Origin: an uncultured Arthrobacter sp.
GTDB lineage: Bacteria > Actinomycetota > Actinomycetes > Actinomycetales > Micrococcaceae
Length of the DNA stretch: 64,000 bases
NCBI RefSeq assembly: GCF_947493765.1
Contig: NZ_CANLSZ010000004.1
Span: 62,001-126,000, forward strand
Direction: 5' to 3'
The position numbers were made by a program, and so were the translations under genes. The first letter of the stretch is position 1; each line of letters starts with the position of its first letter. The notes beneath the pieces are model-generated. The model was given only the letters and a program-made list of their open reading frames with translations. It had not been told where the DNA came from and searched no databases. Of the stretch, positions 18,503 to 27,988 are shown piece by piece.

Positions 18503-18873
18503 AGGCCGGCCACCCCTTCCCATATCTGTTCCATCCTGACGAGCATCACGAAGACCGTCAGACCGGCCGCCGCGAGGACGATGTTGCTCCACCGCGTCCT
18601 GTCGAGGATCGACCACCAGAACGCGGCGACGGGGACCACGAACGCCGTCAGCAGATAGCCCCAGAACTCCCAGGGCTCCCCGAGCACGGGCTCGCCGGTG
18701 AGCTGCCGGATCACGGCGCCGACGGCGTATGCCACCAGGAACAGCTCCACCGCGGCGACGGAGAGGATCGTGATGTCGTTGGGGGGCTTGCGCAGCAGCG
18801 CGGCGCCGAGGCAGAGGACGGCGGACAGCACGCAGACCAGGACGCCGATGACGAAGAACGGGTCCACGCTCAC
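18499..18873 (-). CDS. Hypothetical membrane protein downstream of truB
   Basis: 124 residues with about four transmembrane segments (FFVIGVLVCVLSAVLCLGAAL; ITILSVAAVELFLVAYAVGAV; WGYLLTAFVVPVAAFWW; IVLAAAGLTVFVMLVRM) and the recurring short motif DRTRWSN before the last helix. It resembles small integral proteins found next to truB in related actinobacteria; function unknown. GTG 18873 overlaps the truB stop. An inner GTG at 18867 is the alternative start. Confidence 0.8.
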   Translation of the reverse strand: MSVDPFFVIGVLVCVLSAVLCLGAALLRKPPNDITILSVAAVELFLVAYAVGAVIRQLTGEPVLGEPWEFWGYLLTAFVVPVAAFWWSILDRTRWSNIVLAAAGLTVFVMLVRMEQIWEGVAGL

Positions 18874-19766
18874 CCTCCGCCGGGCGCGAAGACGAGCACG
18901 GTCCGCGCGGCGTCGGCACGGTTCTCCAGCAGCGCCACGAGCGTGCCGTCCGGTGCGTAGGCCGCCACGGGGTCGGGGGCGTCGCTCGGGCCGATCCTGC
19001 GCCCGTGCGAGACGTCGGCGGCCTCCCCGTCGGTGAGTTCCCGGACGGGGAACAGGGCGCGCCCGGCGTCGTCGAGCGGGAGGAGGTCGAGGGACTCCGC
19101 CAGCTGGTCGAGCGTGCGTGCCTGGTCGATCGCATAGGGTCCCACCCGGGTGCGGCGCAGGGCTGTCAGGTGGCCGCCGACGCCGAGGGCCTCGCCGAGA
19201 TCGCGGGCCAGGGCCCGGACGTAGGTCCCGGAACTGCACTCCACGGTGACCTCGACGTCCTGCATCCGGCCGTTGCCGACGCGCCGGATCGCGTGGATCT
19301 CGAAACGGTGCACCGTGACGGGGCGTGCAGGGAGATCCACGTCCTGGCCCGAGCGGACCCGGGCATAGGATCTCTCCCCCTTGACCTTGATGGCGCTGAC
19401 GCTGCTCGGCACCTGCTGGATGTCGCCGGTCAGTGCGGCGGCGGCCGTATGGATCTCCTGCTCCGTCACGGCCGCGGCGATGCTCCCGCCGGTGACCTCG
19501 CCCTCGGCGTCGTCGGTGAGGGTGGACTGGCCGAGCCGGATCGTCGCCGTGTAGGTCTTGGACGTGCCGACGATGAAGGTCAGGAGCCGGGTGGCACGAT
19601 TGACACCGATCACGAGGACGCCGGTGGCCATCGGATCGAGGGTCCCCGCGTGTCCCACCTTGCGGGTGCCGGCGAGCCGACGCAACCTGCCCACCACGTC
19701 GTGGCTGGTCCAGCCCTGGGGCTTGTCCACGATGATCAGTCCTGAGTGGACCTGCCCGGAATTCAC
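18870..19766 (-). CDS. truB: tRNA pseudouridine(55) synthase
   Basis: Makes pseudouridine 55 in the T-loop of tRNAs. The 298 residues include GLIIVDKPQGWTSHDVVGRL, the catalytic aspartate loop VGHAGTLDPMATGVL, and SYARVRSGQ; the C-terminal PUA-like part starts near residue 230. The start is GTG 19766 (VNSGQVHSG), 7 nt after a TATACT box. It is separated from rbfA by an aminotransferase on the opposite strand, which breaks the usual rbfA-truB adjacency. Confidence 0.95.
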   Translation of the reverse strand: MNSGQVHSGLIIVDKPQGWTSHDVVGRLRRLAGTRKVGHAGTLDPMATGVLVIGVNRATRLLTFIVGTSKTYTATIRLGQSTLTDDAEGEVTGGSIAAAVTEQEIHTAAAALTGDIQQVPSSVSAIKVKGERSYARVRSGQDVDLPARPVTVHRFEIHAIRRVGNGRMQDVEVTVECSSGTYVRALARDLGEALGVGGHLTALRRTRVGPYAIDQARTLDQLAESLDLLPLDDAGRALFPVRELTDGEAADVSHGRRIGPSDAPDPVAAYAPDGTLVALLENRADAARTVLVFAPGGG

Positions 19767-19773
19767 GCTTCCC

Positions 19774-19779
19774 AGTATA
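19774..19779 (-). promoter_or_regulatory. -10 box of leaderless truB promoter
   Basis: TATACT on the minus strand, 7 nt before the truB GTG. This is a near-consensus -10 box without a leader or ribosome site between. It gives truB its own promoter, as expected if the intervening aminotransferase has cut it off from rbfA. Confidence 0.6.
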
Positions 19780-19848
19780 TGGTCCGCAACCGCCGGCCCC
19801 GCGCCGTCCGGTGCCACCCGGACGGCGTCCGCGCGGGCGCCTGCGCGA

Positions 19849-19854
19849 TACGAT
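19849..19854 (+). promoter_or_regulatory. -10 box of leaderless aminotransferase promoter
   Basis: TACGAT ends 7 nt before the ATG at 19862. No ribosome site is present. The same arrangement is seen upstream of several other genes in the window. Confidence 0.5.
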
Positions 19855-19861
19855 CTCGGCT

Positions 19862-21043
19862 ATGCCCTCCGCTCCAGCCCACGTGGTGAATGTCCCCGTC
19901 AACCAGATCCGCGAGATCACGCAGGCCGCCTGGGCCCTGCCCGACTCCATCGTGCTCAGCATCGGTGAGCCCGCGTTCCCCGTGGCCCGGCACGTGCTCG
20001 AGGCCGGTATCGCCGCGCTCGACCGGGACGACACCAACTACACGCCGAACGCGGGGATCGCGGAGGTCAGGGCCGCCTTCGCCGCCCGCTTCTCGCAGCT
20101 CTCGGGAGTGGCGGAGGAACCCCACCGCGCCTTCGTCGTCGCCGGCGCGCAGCAGGGCCTGCACCTGGCGCTGAGCACCCTCATCGCCGCCGGCGACGAG
20201 GTCCTCGTCCCGGATCCCGGGTATCCCACCTTCGCCATGACCGTCGGACTGCTCAACGGTGTACCCGTGCCGTACGCGCTCTCCCCGGAGCACGGTTTCC
20301 AGCCGCGGATCGAGGAACTGCAGCAGCTCGTCACACCCCGCACCCGGGTGCTGATGCTCAATTCGCCGTCGAATCCGCTCGGTTCGGTCTTCGACCACGA
20401 CCTCACCCGGGACCTCGTGAGGTTCGCGCACGAGAACGATCTCTGGGTCGTCTCCGACGAGTGCTACGAGGCCTTCACCTACGACGTCCCGCACGTGAGC
20501 CCCGCACGGTTCGACGCCGGTGGTCCCGAGGCCGTCGACGAGGCCGCCGAGGCCCGGGTGATCACGTCGCTGACGCTCTCCAAGACCTACGGTCTGACGG
20601 GGCTGCGGATCGGCGCCCTCATCACGCCGCCCGGCATGGAGACCCTGCTCGCCAACATCATGGAGGCGACGGTCTCGTGCGTCTCGGCGGCGTCGCAGTA
20701 CGCGGGTCTGGCCGCCCTGCGCGGACCCCAGGACTATGTCTCGGAAGCCCTGGCGCACTACCGCCGCAACCGTGACGCCGCGACGGCGGTGCTCGACGGC
20801 CTCGGGATCGCCTACCTCGACGCGAAGGGGGCCTTCTACCTGTGGGCCGATCTCTCGCATGCCACGGGCGGGGACGTGCGGACCTGGACCGGGTCCTTCC
20901 TCGCCGAGCGCGGCGTCGCCCTCGCCCCGGGGACCGCCTTCGGCGCGATGGGCGAGGGGTGGGTCAGGATCGCGCTCTGCGGCAGGACCGAGGATCTCGT
21001 CGAGGGACTCTCGCGGCTGCCGGGGACCCCCCAGCGGTCCTGA
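19862..21043 (+). CDS. Pyridoxal-phosphate aminotransferase, class I/II
   Basis: 393-residue fold-type I aminotransferase. Features are the phosphate-binding region VAGAQQGLHLALSTL, LVPDPGYPTFAMTV, the NSPSNPLGSV substrate loop, SDECYEAFTY and the PLP lysine in TLSKTYGLTGLRIG. The conserved C-terminal arginine is in GWVRIALCG. The amino donor cannot be assigned; aspartate, tyrosine or a branched-chain substrate are all possible. A longer in-frame start at 19811 exists, but the ATG at 19862 fits the family and the promoter. It sits alone on the plus strand between truB and rbfA. Confidence 0.9.
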   Translation: MPSAPAHVVNVPVNQIREITQAAWALPDSIVLSIGEPAFPVARHVLEAGIAALDRDDTNYTPNAGIAEVRAAFAARFSQLSGVAEEPHRAFVVAGAQQGLHLALSTLIAAGDEVLVPDPGYPTFAMTVGLLNGVPVPYALSPEHGFQPRIEELQQLVTPRTRVLMLNSPSNPLGSVFDHDLTRDLVRFAHENDLWVVSDECYEAFTYDVPHVSPARFDAGGPEAVDEAAEARVITSLTLSKTYGLTGLRIGALITPPGMETLLANIMEATVSCVSAASQYAGLAALRGPQDYVSEALAHYRRNRDAATAVLDGLGIAYLDAKGAFYLWADLSHATGGDVRTWTGSFLAERGVALAPGTAFGAMGEGWVRIALCGRTEDLVEGLSRLPGTPQRS

Positions 21044-21060
21044 GAAGCACGGGGACAGAC

Positions 21061-21096
21061 ACAGGGGCAGCGGACCGTCCGGTCCGCTGCCCCTGT
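21061..21096. terminator. Bidirectional hairpin between aminotransferase and rbfA
   Basis: Perfect 16-bp stem (ACAGGGGCAGCGGACC and its complement) with a 4-nt GTCC loop, placed between two convergent genes. There is no strong T-tract on either side. Position and stability suggest shared termination or 3'-end protection. Confidence 0.7.
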
Positions 21097-21121
21097 GCTC
21101 CCGGGTGTGCTGTCCGCTTCC

Positions 21122-21553
21122 CTAGCGGTCCGCCTCGTCGGCGGTCCGGTACGGATCGGCGTCCCCCGCGAAGTCTGCACCCTGGGCGATCTCCGCCACT
21201 TCGGCGTCGCGCTCACGGGCCCGCTGGAGCAGTTCCTCCAGGTGACTCGCATTGACCGGCACCTCGTCCGGGACGAACTCGAGCGTCGGCGTCAGCCGCG
21301 CCGTGATGTTCCTGCCCACCTCGGACCGCAGCACACCGCGCGCGGATTCGAGGGCCATCCTCGTGGCCTGCTGCTCGGCAGGGTCACCCAGCACCGTGTA
21401 GTAGAGGGTGGCGTGCTGCAGGTCGTTGGTCACGCGGGAGTCCGTGATGGTCACGGCTTCCAGTCGTGGATCCTTCACACGGCGCCGCAGTGCTTCGGCG
21501 ACGATGACTTTGATGCGCTGCGCGAGCCGCGCGGCGCGGGCCGGATCTGCCAT
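21122..21553 (-). CDS. rbfA: Ribosome-binding factor A
   Basis: KH-like 30S maturation factor. The 143-residue protein begins MADPARAARLAQRIKVIVAE, with an AGGAG ribosome site before ATG 21553, and shows VKDPRLEAVTITDSRVTNDLQHATLYYTVLG and the core VGRNITARLTPTLEFVPDE. The acidic C-terminal tail is typical. It lies 105 nt downstream of infB, with two hairpins in between. Confidence 0.95.
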   Translation of the reverse strand: MADPARAARLAQRIKVIVAEALRRRVKDPRLEAVTITDSRVTNDLQHATLYYTVLGDPAEQQATRMALESARGVLRSEVGRNITARLTPTLEFVPDEVPVNASHLEELLQRARERDAEVAEIAQGADFAGDADPYRTADEADR

Positions 21554-21613
21554 GGCTCTTTCTCCTACTGACACGAAGATGATCGGACCCCGCTGGGGTC
21601 CGGGGGTCCGACA

Positions 21614-21648
21614 GGACCAGGCGCCCCGTGTCCCGGGGCGCCTGGTCC
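21614..21648 (-). terminator. Hairpin after infB
   Basis: Perfect 15-bp stem (GGACCAGGCGCCCCG and complement) with a 5-nt loop, starting 10 nt past the infB stop. A second, smaller hairpin (GGACCCC-GCT-GGGGTCC, 21585-21601) follows. U-tracts are absent, so this may be partial termination or mRNA 3'-end protection before rbfA. Confidence 0.6.
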
Positions 21649-21658
21649 GACCGAGGTG

Positions 21659-24580
21659 CTACGCGCGGGGCTTCTCCCGCATCTCGAAGGTCTCGATGGT
21701 GTCGCCTTCCTTGACGTCGTTGAACGAGCCCAGGCCGATACCGCACTCGAAGTCCGTGCGGACCTCGGTGGCGTCGTCCTTGAAGCGCTTGAGCGAGTCG
21801 ACGGAGAGATTGTCCCCGACCACCTTGCCGTCGCGCAGGACACGGGCCCTGGAATTGCGCCGGATGATCCCGGAGCGGACGATCGAGCCTGCGATGTTGC
21901 CGACCTTCGAGGACCGGAACACCTCGCGGACCTCTGCGGTACCGAGCTGCACCTCCTCGTACTCCGGCTTGAGCATGCCCTTGAGAGCGAGCTCGATGTC
22001 GTCGATCGCGGCGTAGATGACCGAGTAGAAGCGCATGTCCACGCCCTCGCGCTCGGCGAGATCCGCCACGCGCTCGGCCGGCTTCACGTTGAAGCCGATG
22101 ATGATCGCGTTGTCGACCGTCGCCAGGTTGACGTCGTTCTGCGTGATCGCCCCGACCCCGCGGTGGATGACGCGCAGCTGCACGCCCTCCCCCACGTCGA
22201 TCTTGAGGAGCGAGTCCTCGAGCGCCTCGACGGCACCGGAGACGTCACCCTTGAGGATGAGGTTGAGGGTGTCCACCTTGCCATCGGCGACGGCCTGGTC
22301 GAAGTCCTCGAGACTGATGCGCTTGCGGCGCTTGGCGAGAGCCGCGTTGCGGTCCGCCGCCTCGCGCTTCTCGGCGATCTGGCGACCGGTGCGCTCGTCG
22401 TCGGTGACGAAGAACGTATCGCCGGCACGGGGGACGTTGGACAGACCCAGCACCTGGACGGGACGCGAGGGCTCCGCCGTGGTGACGACGTCGCCGTTCT
22501 CGTCGAACATCGCACGCACACGCCCGTGGGCCGTACCCGCGACGATGGTGTCCCCGACATTGAGCGTTCCGGACTGGACGAGCACCGTGGCCACGGCGCC
22601 GCGCCCGCGGTCGAGGTTGGCCTCGATCGCGATGCCGCGGGCATCCTTGTTCGGGTTCGCCCGCATGTCCAGCGCTGCATCGGCGGTGAGCAGGACGGCC
22701 TCGAGGAGTTCGTCGATACCCATCCCCTGGAGTGCGGAGACGTGCACGAACATCGTGTCGCCGCCGTACTCCTCGGGCACCAGGCCGTACTCGGTGAGCT
22801 GGCCCTTGACCTTGTCCGGGTTCGCGCCTTCCTTGTCCATCTTGTTGACGGCGACGACGATCGGCACGTTGGCGGCCTGGGCGTGGTTCAGGGCCTCGAC
22901 CGTCTGCGGCATGACGCCGTCGTCGGCGGCCACCACGAGCACCGCGATGTCCGTGACCTTCGCACCACGGGCACGCATGGCGGTGAACGCCTCGTGGCCC
23001 GGGGTGTCGATGAAGGTGATGGCGCGCGTGGCGTCCTCGTGGACGTGCTGGATCTGGTAGGCACCGATGTGCTGGGTGATGCCACCGTGCTCGCCCTCGA
23101 CCACCTTGGTGTTGCGCACGGCGTCGAGCAGACGCGTCTTGCCGTGGTCCACGTGGCCCATGACCGTGACCACCGGCGGACGGGCCTCGAGCTGATCGTC
23201 GCCCTCGGCCTCGAGCTCGGCGTCGAAGTCGATGTCGAAGCTGCTCAGGAGCTCGCGCTCCTCGTCCTCGGGCGAGACCACCTGGATCTTGTACCCGAGT
23301 TCGGTACCGAGCACCTCGAACGTCTCCTCGTCCAGCGACTGGGTCGCGGTGGCCATCTCACCGAGGTGGAACAGCACGGTGACGAGCGCGGCCGGGTTCG
23401 CCTCGATCTTGTCGGCGAAGTCCGTGATGGACGATCCGCGGCGCAGGCGCACCGTCGAGGTGCCGTCTCCGCGGGGTACGCTCACGCCACCCAGCGACGG
23501 AGCCGACATCTGCTCCAGTTCCTGCCGCTTCGCCCGCTTCGACTTGCGCTGCTTGCCGCGACCGGCGCCGCCCTTGCCGAAGGCTCCGGCGGTACCGCCG
23601 CGACCGCGGCCGCCCTTGCCGAAGCCGCCACCGGCGGGTGCGCCGCTGGGGCTGTTGGGTGCTCCGCCGGGTCCGCGGCGCGGGCCGGCTCCTGCACCGG
23701 GCGCTCCGCGGCCCGGGGCCGCCGGGCGTTCGGTGCGATTCGGCATCATGCCGGGAGTGGGACGCGAGCCGGGTGTACCGGGGCGCGGGGCCCCGGGACG
23801 GGGTGCGCCGGGGCGCGGTCCACCCGCACCTGCGGCCGGACGGGGTCCACCCGCTCCGGCGGCGGCGGGGCGCTGCTGCGTGTCGTCGCGTCGTCCGGGT
23901 CGGGGCATGCCCTGCGACGGTGCGAACGGGTTGTTCCCCGGGCGCGGTGGGCGCTCGGCACCGCGGTCGGCACCACGATCGGTGTCCCCGCGGCGGGAAC
24001 CCATGCCCTGCGAGGGCGCGAAGGGGTTGTTCCCCGGACGCGGCGCACCACCGGGGCGGGCGCCCGAGGGACGGGTCGCTGCCGACGGTGCGGCCGGTGG
24101 CGGGGTGGCCGGACGGGGTCCGGGCCGGCTGCCCGTCTCCTGCTCGCCCTGCGCCTGCGGGGCGGGCGTCTGGGCGGCCGGCGTCTCGGCGGCAGGCGCT
24201 TGTGCACCCGTTCCACCGGAGAAGGGCGAGCTCTGGGGCGTCGCCTCGGCCGGCGTCGAGGGTGCTGCCGGAGCCGGTGCCGCCGGTGAAGGTACCGAGG
24301 GTGCCTCCGCAGCAGGTGCTGCCGCAGCGGGTGCCTCCGGGGTGGCCTGGGCGGCGCCGGGCTTCGGCCCCGAGGGTGCCGGGGCGGCCGGTCGCGCCGG
24401 AGCGGTGGCGGGCTTGGCCACGGCATCGGGGAATGCGCCGCGAAGCTTCTTCACGACGGGGGCCTCGATGGTGGATGAGGCTGAACGGACGAATTCGCCC
24501 AGTTCCTGCAGTTTCGCAACTGCGTCTTTCGAGGTTATACCGAGCTCTTTGGCGAGTTCATGTACGCGGACCTTGGCCAC
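21659..24580 (-). CDS. infB: Translation initiation factor IF-2
   Basis: GTPase that brings initiator tRNA to the 30S subunit. The 973-residue protein has the N-terminal IF2N helix ([22 protein letters not shown]), then about 400 residues rich in Pro, Ala, Gly and Arg, including the glycine/arginine stretch [18 protein letters not shown]. The GTPase domain follows with [16 protein letters not shown] and NKMD. Domains II-IV complete the normal C-terminus. The GTG start at 24580 has AGGAG upstream. The very long disordered linker is common in actinobacteria. Confidence 0.97.
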   Translation of the reverse strand: MAKVRVHELAKELGITSKDAVAKLQELGEFVRSASSTIEAPVVKKLRGAFPDAVAKPATAPARPAAPAPSGPKPGAAQATPEAPAAAAPAAEAPSVPSPAAPAPAAPSTPAEATPQSSPFSGGTGAQAPAAETPAAQTPAPQAQGEQETGSRPGPRPATPPPAAPSAATRPSGARPGGAPRPGNNPFAPSQGMGSRRGDTDRGADRGAERPPRPGNNPFAPSQGMPRPGRRDDTQQRPAAAGAGGPRPAAGAGGPRPGAPRPGAPRPGTPGSRPTPGMMPNRTERPAAPGRGAPGAGAGPRRGPGGAPNSPSGAPAGGGFGKGGRGRGGTAGAFGKGGAGRGKQRKSKRAKRQELEQMSAPSLGGVSVPRGDGTSTVRLRRGSSITDFADKIEANPAALVTVLFHLGEMATATQSLDEETFEVLGTELGYKIQVVSPEDEERELLSSFDIDFDAELEAEGDDQLEARPPVVTVMGHVDHGKTRLLDAVRNTKVVEGEHGGITQHIGAYQIQHVHEDATRAITFIDTPGHEAFTAMRARGAKVTDIAVLVVAADDGVMPQTVEALNHAQAANVPIVVAVNKMDKEGANPDKVKGQLTEYGLVPEEYGGDTMFVHVSALQGMGIDELLEAVLLTADAALDMRANPNKDARGIAIEANLDRGRGAVATVLVQSGTLNVGDTIVAGTAHGRVRAMFDENGDVVTTAEPSRPVQVLGLSNVPRAGDTFFVTDDERTGRQIAEKREAADRNAALAKRRKRISLEDFDQAVADGKVDTLNLILKGDVSGAVEALEDSLLKIDVGEGVQLRVIHRGVGAITQNDVNLATVDNAIIIGFNVKPAERVADLAEREGVDMRFYSVIYAAIDDIELALKGMLKPEYEEVQLGTAEVREVFRSSKVGNIAGSIVRSGIIRRNSRARVLRDGKVVGDNLSVDSLKRFKDDATEVRTDFECGIGLGSFNDVKEGDTIETFEMREKPRA

Positions 24581-24676
24581 ATTTCTCCTGTCTCGGTCCG
24601 CACCGAGTCAGGCACGAACCGTCTATTTCCTACTGCTGGTCCCGGCCGCCGGGGCGGTCGGTACATCGAGTGCAGA

Positions 24677-24702
24677 GCGCAACGGATTGATCATCGTTGC
24701 GC
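24677..24702 (-). other. Hairpin in the ylxR-infB gap
   Basis: Inverted repeat with 8-bp arms (GCGCAACG and CGTTGCGC) and a 10-nt loop, just after the ylxR stop and about 100 nt before infB. There is no U-tract, so it is more likely a leader structure than a terminator. Confidence 0.4.
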
Positions 24703-24704
24703 AC

Positions 24705-25106
24705 TCATCGCTGGGTGCTCATCGGATTTCCATGAGGGTGCTGACCCGCTTTCGGGGAGGGCGATGGTGGGTCGGAGCGTCCGTCTCGACGCTCCAGGTA
24801 TGCGCGGAAGTCCACCGCGAACTGCGCGGTGTCCACCGGCCCGCGGAAGGCCCTGTTGAAGGCTCTCCGTTTGACGGCCGTGTCCAGGCATGCCGGGTCG
24901 GGGTGCAGCCAGGCTCCCCGTCCGGACAGTCGGCGCCGCTCGTCGATGACGGCGGCAAGCTGTCCGTCGATCGATCGTGCGACGATCCGTATCACGTGTG
25001 ACTGGCGGTCACGCAGGCGACACCCGACACACGTGCGTCGTGGCTGGGTGTCCTCCTGACGGCGCCCGTGTTCCTCCGGGCACAACTCGACAGCAGTCGG
25101 TTCCAT
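24705..25106 (-). CDS. ylxR: YlxR (DUF448) RNA-binding-type protein
   Basis: 133-residue protein of the YlxR family, usually encoded between nusA and infB; homologues have been linked to RNase P and RNA binding. The family signature RTCVGCRLRDRQSHVIRIVA is followed by GRGAWLHPDPACLDTAVKRRAFNRAFRG. The C-terminal 25 residues are Ser/Pro-rich and unconserved. Start ATG 25106 (MEPTAVELC). It lies 41 nt downstream of nusA. Confidence 0.92.
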   Translation of the reverse strand: MEPTAVELCPEEHGRRQEDTQPRRTCVGCRLRDRQSHVIRIVARSIDGQLAAVIDERRRLSGRGAWLHPDPACLDTAVKRRAFNRAFRGPVDTAQFAVDFRAYLERRDGRSDPPSPSPKAGQHPHGNPMSTQR

Positions 25107-25147
25107 TCTACCCCTTACATTCCCGGACGCAGACCCGACCGCGCGTG

Positions 25148-26137
25148 TCAGGCCTCCGCCGCCTGCGTCGGCCTGGCCGCGTCGGAGACGATGTCGATCC
25201 GCCATCCGGTGAGCTTCGCCGCCAGGCGGGCGTTCTGACCCTCCTTGCCGATGGCCAGGGAGAGCTGGTAGTCCGGGACGACGACACGGGCCGACCTGGT
25301 CGCCTCGTCGGTGATGGTCACCGAGGTCACGCGCGACGGCGAGAGGGCGCTCGCGATGAAGGCGGCGGCGTCGTCGTTGTAGTCGACGATGTCGATCTTC
25401 TCGTCGTTCAGTTCGCTCATGACGGCACGGACCCTGCTGCCCATCTCGCCGATGCACGCACCCTTCGCGTTGACGCCCGGCAGGTTCGCCTTCACGGCGA
25501 TCTTGGTCCGGTGCCCTGCCTCCCGCGCCAGGGCGACGATCTCCACGGTCCTGTCCGCGATCTCCGGCACCTCGAGTTCGAAGAGCTTCCGGACGAGCCC
25601 CGGATGGGAGCGCGAGAGGGTGATGGACGGGCCCTTCATGCCGCGATGCACGTCGACGACGAATGCCCGGAGGCGCGACCCGTGCAGGTACTTCTCGCCC
25701 GGGACCTGCTCGGGAGGTGGCAGGACGGCTTCCACGGTGCCGAGGTTGACCTGCACCATGTGCGGGTTGTTGCCCTGCTGGATCATGCCGGCGACGAGCT
25801 CGCCCTCCTTGCCGCGGAACTCGCCCAGGATGTTCTCGTCCTCCGCGTCGCGCAGGCGCTGCAGGATGACCTGCCGCGCGGTGCTCGAGGCGATGCGCCC
25901 GAAGCCCGTGGGCGTGTCGTCGAACTCGCCGACGTTCTCTCCGTTCTCGTCCGTCTCGATGGCCCAGATGACCACGTGGCCGTTCCGCCGGTCCAGCTCC
26001 GCCCGGGCCTTCTCGTGGGCGCCGGGCGTGCGGTGGTAGGCGATGAGCAGGGCCTGCTCGATCGTGGGGATCAGCCGGTCCAGCGGGATCTCCCGTTCCC
26101 GTTCCAGCAGTCTCAGCGCACTCATGTCAATGTCCAT
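25148..26137 (-). CDS. nusA: Transcription termination/antitermination factor NusA
   Basis: RNA-polymerase elongation factor. The 329-residue protein has the N-terminal polymerase-binding domain ([20 protein letters not shown]). The S1 domain is next ([22 protein letters not shown]), followed by two KH domains ([59 protein letters not shown]). It lacks the extra C-terminal repeats of gamma-proteobacteria, as is normal here. AAGGAG precedes the ATG, and the start overlaps the rimP 3' end by 11 nt. Confidence 0.97.
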   Translation of the reverse strand: MDIDMSALRLLEREREIPLDRLIPTIEQALLIAYHRTPGAHEKARAELDRRNGHVVIWAIETDENGENVGEFDDTPTGFGRIASSTARQVILQRLRDAEDENILGEFRGKEGELVAGMIQQGNNPHMVQVNLGTVEAVLPPPEQVPGEKYLHGSRLRAFVVDVHRGMKGPSITLSRSHPGLVRKLFELEVPEIADRTVEIVALAREAGHRTKIAVKANLPGVNAKGACIGEMGSRVRAVMSELNDEKIDIVDYNDDAAAFIASALSPSRVTSVTITDEATRSARVVVPDYQLSLAIGKEGQNARLAAKLTGWRIDIVSDAARPTQAAEA

Positions 26138-26777
26138 GTGGGTCTCCTTGCCCGTGGTGCACGTCGCCGGAGGTCTCCGGATCGGTCCCCTCGGAGTGTT
26201 CGTGGTGTTCGTCGTCGGCGTGGGCGAATTCGACCTGGACCGTTCCCCTGCTGATCCTGCCGAAGGGCAGCAGCTGCGGGTCGCCCTGCTTGGGTTTCAT
26301 GCCCTTCTTGACCGGCAGCTGCGGGAGGATCCGGACGCCGTCGTCGGTGACCTCCTGCAGGCGGCCGAGCACCAGGTCACCGTTCACCTGCTTGACCTCG
26401 ATCATCCGTCCCACGTTGCGGCGCCAGTGCCGTGGTTCGGTGAGGGGACGGGAGACACCGGGCGAGGAGATCTCCAGGCTGTACGGGCGGTCGTCGTCCT
26501 CCGGGGAGGCGTCCATGGCTGCGGAGAGATCGCCGGAGATCGCTGAGATCACATCGAGGCCCACGCTTCCGGAGGCGCCCTCGGGCAGGTCGACGACCAC
26601 GTTCACGGTCCGGTGGGAGCCTGCCACCTTGATGTCCACGTCCTCCAGATAGAGGTTGTGCTGCTCGACGACGGGCTGCAGTCTGGTGCGCACGCGCTGC
26701 GCTTCGACCCGGAGTTCGGCCTCGAGGGTGCTTCTGCGGATCGAGGCCTGCTGATCGTTCCCGGACCGGACTGCCAT
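26127..26777 (-). CDS. rimP: Ribosome maturation factor RimP with His-rich tail
   Basis: 30S assembly factor. The 216 residues contain [39 protein letters not shown]-type helix sequence and the key motif [20 protein letters not shown], then an SH3-like domain ([14 protein letters not shown]). The last 30 residues ([12 protein letters not shown] and on to [10 protein letters not shown]) are rich in His and Asp/Glu, which is not family sequence. Start ATG 26777 has GGGAGG 5 nt upstream. First gene of the rimP-nusA-ylxR-infB series. Confidence 0.94.
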   Translation of the reverse strand: MAVRSGNDQQASIRRSTLEAELRVEAQRVRTRLQPVVEQHNLYLEDVDIKVAGSHRTVNVVVDLPEGASGSVGLDVISAISGDLSAAMDASPEDDDRPYSLEISSPGVSRPLTEPRHWRRNVGRMIEVKQVNGDLVLGRLQEVTDDGVRILPQLPVKKGMKPKQGDPQLLPFGRISRGTVQVEFAHADDEHHEHSEGTDPETSGDVHHGQGDPHGH

Positions 26778-26809
26778 GGCTGCCTCCCACTCGATGATGT
26801 TGTCCTCCA

Positions 26810-26815
26810 AGAGTA
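26810..26815 (-). promoter_or_regulatory. -10 box upstream of rimP
   Basis: TACTCT on the minus strand about 32 nt before the rimP ATG, leaving room for a short leader carrying the GGGAGG ribosome site. Probable promoter of the rimP-nusA-infB operon; no clear -35 box. Confidence 0.4.
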
Positions 26816-26881
26816 CCGATATTCCGCAGCACCGCGTGTGGACGGGACGGCACGGGGCCGCCCGTGGGAGCATCGTGACCT

Positions 26882-27982
26882 GTGACCGGGCGAGGGTGGG
26901 TGGAGGAGGAGCACGTCGACCCTGCGTCCGCGCCCGGCCGGCCACGCTCCGCGGGCCCGTGGCTCCTCCGGGTCGCCGCCGGGTTCGTCCTGGTGCTCGT
27001 CCTGCTCACGCTCGGGCTGGGCGGTGGGACTGCCGACGGGCACCGCATCGTGTCATCCGCTGCGCAGCAGGCCCAGCTCGACGCCGAGGGTCGCTTCAGG
27101 ACGCTCGCCGAGCAGGCGCGGGCGGCGACCGGGACGGATCCCGCGCTCGCCGCCCGGCTGGCTCCCCTCGCCGCTGATCTCGACGTGCAGGCCGCCGCCG
27201 TCGCGCTGCCGCGCCCTCCCGGCGGCGGAACCGCTCCCGCACTCTCGGTGCCACCGCTCACCCCTGCCGCGACCCCGGGGTCCGCTGCCGACCTGCTCCC
27301 GGCCCTGCGGGAGAGTGCGCTCCGCAGCCTGCGGGACGCCGTGACGGCCGACCCCGGCCCCGGTCGGGTCCTCGCGGCGGCCGGCGCGAACCAGTGGCGC
27401 CACGCCGTCCTGCTCGGGGAGGCACTCGGCGTCGAACCCGGCCTCCCGTCGCCCGACGCCACGGTGACCGCCGCTGTGACCGCAGGCGAGCCCGCCGTCG
27501 GGCAGGAGCCGGGCCAGGCGGAGGGTCAGGAGCCGGGCCAGGCCGGGGCGTGCGCCGGCACACCGCTGGGCCCGGAGGCCGACAGGGTGGCGCTGCAGTC
27601 CGCCCGGAGTGCGGAGGAGCAGGCCGGGTATGGGTACGAGGTCGCCGCAGGCCTCCTGGACGACCCCGCGCCGGCGCTCGTCCGCGCGCGGCTCCACGCG
27701 GATCTCGCCGCCGCCGCGGCGGCGAGACTCGCCGAGCTGTGCGTGACCGTTCCGCCCGCGCCCCTCGCCTACACGATCGACGCGGCGTTCCGTGCCGATC
27801 CCGTGGCAGCACTCCGCGACGTCGACCAGGAGCGGGCCGAGCTCTACGCGGGTCTGCTGCCCACGGTCGGTCCGGGGGGCCGCGCCTGGATCGTCGCGTC
27901 CTTCAACGCAGCGGCCCAGCGCAGTCTCGCGGCCGGGACGCCGCTGGACGCCCTGCCCGGCCTGGTGGTCGATGCGCCGTGA
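26882..27982 (+). CDS. DUF4439 ferritin-like membrane-anchored protein
   Basis: 366 residues. A cytoplasmic N-terminus precedes one membrane segment (WLLRVAAGFVLVLVLLTLGL, about residues 27-46), which may act as a signal anchor. An Ala/Pro-rich extracytoplasmic region comes next. The C-terminal ferritin-like helical domain (DUF4439) has RSAEEQAGYGYEVAAGLL and ERAELYAGLLPTVGPGGRAW, plus two cysteines that could form a disulfide. Function unknown. A 24-bp duplication lies just before the domain. It is divergent from rimP, a common actinobacterial arrangement. The GTG start at 26882 lacks a good ribosome site, so the start is uncertain. Confidence 0.82.
   Translation: MTGRGWVEEEHVDPASAPGRPRSAGPWLLRVAAGFVLVLVLLTLGLGGGTADGHRIVSSAAQQAQLDAEGRFRTLAEQARAATGTDPALAARLAPLAADLDVQAAAVALPRPPGGGTAPALSVPPLTPAATPGSAADLLPALRESALRSLRDAVTADPGPGRVLAAAGANQWRHAVLLGEALGVEPGLPSPDATVTAAVTAGEPAVGQEPGQAEGQEPGQAGACAGTPLGPEADRVALQSARSAEEQAGYGYEVAAGLLDDPAPALVRARLHADLAAAAAARLAELCVTVPPAPLAYTIDAAFRADPVAALRDVDQERAELYAGLLPTVGPGGRAWIVASFNAAAQRSLAAGTPLDALPGLVVDAP
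27500..27547. repeat. 24-bp tandem duplication in the DUF4439 gene
   Basis: Two near-identical 24-bp units encode GQEPGQAE and GQEPGQAG in the linker before the ferritin-like domain. Confidence 0.8.
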
Positions 27983-27988
27983 CGTCGG

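Noticed and set aside
18870-20037. Fusion of TruB with an upstream extension (single 512-codon minus-strand frame ending at 18499)
   Set aside because: That long frame is out of phase with truB over most of its length; only its last 124 codons are a real gene starting at the truB stop.
21656-24289. Plus-strand open frame of 877 codons opposite infB
   Set aside because: infB is unequivocal on the minus strand; this frame mirrors its codons.
23480-24420. Repetitive DNA in infB that could suggest a CRISPR or satellite
   Set aside because: It encodes the Pro/Ala/Gly-rich linker of IF-2; units are irregular, without constant repeats and unique spacers.
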